DNA of 35,291 nucleotides from the NCBI GenBank assembly GCA_007693915.1, contig RECS01000113.1:1-35291 (forward strand). The letters run 5' to 3'. The stretch's first letter is position 1, and the number at the start of each line of letters is the position of its first letter. Of the stretch, positions 33,801 through 35,291 are shown in pieces. Under the pieces are notes generated by a model. It made no database searches, had not been told where the DNA came from, and worked only from the letters and a program-made list of their open reading frames with translations. The position numbers and the translations under genes were made by a program. This stretch comes from Saprospirales bacterium (GTDB taxonomy: Bacteria > Bacteroidota > Bacteroidia > Chitinophagales > Saprospiraceae).

Positions 33801-35104
33801 TTGGCTGTGATTGTCCTCCTGTTAGTTTGCCATCGGCGCTGCGGATATGTTCAGATTTTGACCCCATTCCTTTAATGGAATTAACAGGAGAAGCCGTTGA
33901 AGGAGTATGGACACTGAATAATCCCGGCATGATTTCCCCTGCACCTTTGATTGTGGATGGATTTTTAGTTGCGGATTTAGCGGTTTCGGGTGTTTTTGAA
34001 TTGGTATTTACGGTTACTGATTCTTTACCGGAGGAGTGTACATCAGAATATACGGTGATTCTGGAGATTGAGGAATTCAGATCTGCGGGCGAGGTAATTG
34101 CAAGCCCCGTGGAATTGTGTGAATCTGAATCCAATGAGGTCAATTTATTTGACTATCTCACAGACTTTTCGGAAGGAGGAGTGTGGTTAGATGAAAATCG
34201 TGAAATGATTGATGAGATAGTAGATTTGTCCGCAAATGGACTGACATCGAGCACTTTTTATTACTTAGTTGAGGGTGAGGGGCTGTGTAGTTCTGATGAG
34301 GTCGAAGTCAATATAGCACTCTTGTCATCTCCTGAGTATGAGATCACTACTATTGATCCGGCATGTCCGGGAGAAAATAGCGGTTCAATAATAGTGGAAA
34401 ATCTAGATTCGGACAATCCAATTAGAACTGTATTTTTGGATGGCAATGCAATTACGGAAGCTGGTCTAAGTTTACTTTTCGCCGGGACATATACTTTAGA
34501 GTTGGTTGGTGAGAACGGATGTAGCAGACCGGTTGAGATAGTCGAGATAACTGATCCTGAGGGAAATTTTGTGGATTTGGGTGAAGATATTGAAGTGTCT
34601 TTTTCTGATGAAATTGTTCTGAATTATGAGACAGACTTAGCTGATAGCCTTACAGCGGAGATTATTTGGTCAGAAGCTGGAGTTGTACTTGCAGAAGGCG
34701 TTACAGACTTAGGCTATACTGCCACAACAGAAACTACAGTTGGTGTTGCGCTGATCAGTATCGATGGTTGTTTAATAAGAGATGAGATCCGAATAATTTT
34801 AGCCGAGCAGGGTGTTTACATTCCGAATGTGTTCAGGCCTGGTAGTGATATCAATGTCAATTCCGCCTTTGGGCCTCTGGGTACTGAATTTATTAGTAAA
34901 GTGAAACAATTTAGCATTTTTGACCGATGGGGCAGCAGGGTACATCATGTAGCCAATGTTTCCCATGACCAATCCGGCTTATTCTGGAACGGTAAGTTCA
35001 GAGATGAGAGTGCACCCGAGGGGGTGTATGTGTATCTATTGGAGTATTTGGATTTAGGGGGAAGAACCCATTTCAAATCAGGAGATTTTTTACTCATAAG
35101 GTGA
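30839..35104 (+). CDS. Giant Ig-repeat surface protein with gliding-associated CHU_C (T9SS type B) C-terminal domain
   Basis: About 1421 residues from the ATG at 30839 (MKSIFTGIFLLGFCISISLD, signal peptide); a TTG six codons upstream would only add a non-signal extension. An Ig-like module (about 75-145; WSPEEGLSDPN...TTTYTL) precedes a jelly-roll module (about 147-320; LIVNGDFELGN, FALDDISLRR). Four repeats of about 80 residues follow (about 382-709), each with the W-x-T-x-x-G-x-I and A-G-x-Y-x-L pattern and spaced Cys. Further cysteine-bounded beta modules lead to the CHU_C domain (about 1325-1421; IPNVFRPGSDINVNSAFGP, FSIFDRWGSRVHHV, PEGVYVYLLEYLDLGGR), the T9SS type B signal seen in SprB-like adhesins. 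It is very acidic overall. It probably works as a surface or extracellular adhesin. The CHU_C domain is complete at the stop codon. Confidence 0.9.
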   Translation: MKSIFTGIFLLGFCISISLDYLYATCLLTKTSAKVNLSEIISLESTDREEKFVDYSLQEDYLYISPEGKPNSSFSTCNEIISAGEGQVLCWPGGSTLLEGFFSSNEYLTLEWSPEEGLSDPNILQPIADVTSTTTYTLNIATISEENLIVNGDFELGNTGFSSDYIYNELSPGFLGQGEYSIQANPIVGNPGFSECGDHTSGSGNMFIADGALFAGTQVWCQTVTVLPDTDYFFQFFITSIFPVSPAEIETTFNGNSIGTISPTSNTCEWLEFSTVWNSGGLNEVTICMVNLNIVGYGNDFALDDISLRRICEYSDEVTITVLEEIRTEEEYLICAGESVEIGGQEFSEPGNYEVLLTNDFGCDSIIDLQIDWVPVFAFIEYPLTITCENEVVELDGSLSLGTEFQWSTTDGLILTDPSESIISVGAAGTYQLEVTNVENGVFCQDWVSVNVSVDTISPIFEIIIHEPLSCSDSVAILEALPVSIPPNAIIEWETQNGEIISGSNTLMPSVGSAGTYTLTISNPVNGCMSSHSIELESDTLKPVLELSDLLFITCRDSQVVLLAEVISPDTNFVFSWTTDGGNFVSGENTIEPTVDAPGLYSIIVTDTLSGCESRGSVRVEQDFFLPEIEVTSVDTFPCLEDSMTLSVVITPDSSIFQFSWTTPNGTILSGNETTNPIIGAEGDYQLVIENVNNGCKDSLWVEITEDCPCIASAGEFQIEELELCEGEDIELAALDLQSTIDDEDFKLFFVLHEGDANEIGNILAISQGDPIEWSSGFELGRAYFITAIISTSEEGEINFDDPCIDFSVGIPVVWVSGPNVEISGSIEICLGEDLFLTVESEGPFPFNIELNSSAGDTIDVEITEANQQVNLPQNAGETIWEINAVVSECDGIFSGEFIAIVSEPLELNFFTAPLICNNALFGSILDLNELIIGGTIDGTWIFDGEEVLDGVIDFDGFDPGQYEFFFSTEGFEDPCPGTSWLVLIDVIGCDCPPVSLPSALRICSDFDPIPLMELTGEAVEGVWTLNNPGMISPAPLIVDGFLVADLAVSGVFELVFTVTDSLPEECTSEYTVILEIEEFRSAGEVIASPVELCESESNEVNLFDYLTDFSEGGVWLDENREMIDEIVDLSANGLTSSTFYYLVEGEGLCSSDEVEVNIALLSSPEYEITTIDPACPGENSGSIIVENLDSDNPIRTVFLDGNAITEAGLSLLFAGTYTLELVGENGCSRPVEIVEITDPEGNFVDLGEDIEVSFSDEIVLNYETDLADSLTAEIIWSEAGVVLAEGVTDLGYTATTETTVGVALISIDGCLIRDEIRIILAEQGVYIPNVFRPGSDINVNSAFGPLGTEFISKVKQFSIFDRWGSRVHHVANVSHDQSGLFWNGKFRDESAPEGVYVYLLEYLDLGGRTHFKSGDFLLIR
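31982..32965 (+). repeat. Four tandem ~80-residue Ig-like repeats inside the CHU_C protein
   Basis: The units start at YPLTITCENEVVELDG, HEPLSCSDSVAILEAL, DLLFITCRDSQVVLLA and VDTFPCLEDSMTLSVV. Each ends near N-x-x-x-G-C or an equivalent followed by D-T-x-x-P-type linkers. DNA similarity between units is low, so these are old protein-level repeats. Confidence 0.75.
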
Positions 35105-35291
35105 TTAGAATAATAAAAGTTGACTTAGCATGCACCTTAATAGTTTTTCAATAGATTATCAAACTCATTATGTTTTAAATTATTTCCATATTATTTCTTT
35201 ATAGCCTTAAAGAATTGCTTTTTTTTATTATATTAAGTATATTTTTTAATTACACAAAAAGCTGTATCTTGTGGTCAAAAACAAGCCATGG
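35105..35291. other. AT-rich end of the window, no gene seen
   Basis: After the CHU_C gene stop the sequence is AT-rich with long T-runs (35219-35227). No terminator hairpin with a clear GC stem and no coding frame was seen. Confidence 0.4.

Noticed and set aside
33439-34143. 234-codon minus-strand frame
   Set aside because: Antisense to the CHU_C protein gene; low-complexity Ser/Thr/Pro composition typical of a shadow frame, with no start signal.
1-35291. tRNA, rRNA, CRISPR array or phage genes
   Set aside because: No cloverleaf-like sequence, no regularly spaced short direct repeats and no phage structural proteins were seen.

Overview
The window looks like a chromosomal segment of a Bacteroidota bacterium, probably of the Saprospiria or a related gliding, polymer-degrading lineage. 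The evidence is several very long secreted proteins ending in type IX secretion (T9SS) type A or gliding-associated (CHU_C) C-terminal domains, SprB-type repeats, a membrane-bound LytTR regulator, and upstream boxes matching the Bacteroidota -7 consensus TAnnTTTG. No rRNA, tRNA or CRISPR array was seen.

Left part (1-5538): an ExaC/AldB-type acetaldehyde dehydrogenase lies divergent from an AraC-family regulator. Acetyl-CoA synthetase follows on the minus strand, and behind it is a 54-residue membrane protein gene with its own consensus promoter. Together these suggest a pathway from C2 aldehyde through acetate to acetyl-CoA.

Gene graveyard (5770-8633): an alpha/beta hydrolase is broken by a nonsense codon in its signal peptide and a frameshift just before the catalytic serine. 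On the other strand, decayed remains of a YjbR/MmcQ-family gene run into a decayed FAD-dependent oxidoreductase. A C-terminal scrap of a second, related hydrolase lies about 21 kb away at 28766-28885, so dead hydrolase sequence brackets the secreted-protein region.

Secreted-protein island (8784-28542, all minus strand): a roughly 1600-residue protein fuses carbohydrate-binding-like and PKD-like modules, a clan-A-like glycoside hydrolase barrel and a PQQ-type beta-propeller. It sits 7 bases upstream of a T9SS protein with an unrecognised helical N-terminal domain. After a defective IS1380-family transposase come three tandem paralogues: two of exactly 1506 residues and one of 648 that lacks about 856 residues in frame. 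All three keep propeller, two SprB-like repeats and sorting domain. The two long copies alternate nearly identical and strongly diverged blocks.

Right part (28895-35104): a four-TM LytTR regulator lies divergent from a multi-TM DUF2306-like protein, with paired direct repeats between them. Then comes a roughly 1420-residue Ig-repeat protein with a gliding-associated C-terminal domain. The likely theme is a cell-surface or extracellular system for binding and degrading polymers, exported by T9SS. The T9SS machinery itself is not in the window.
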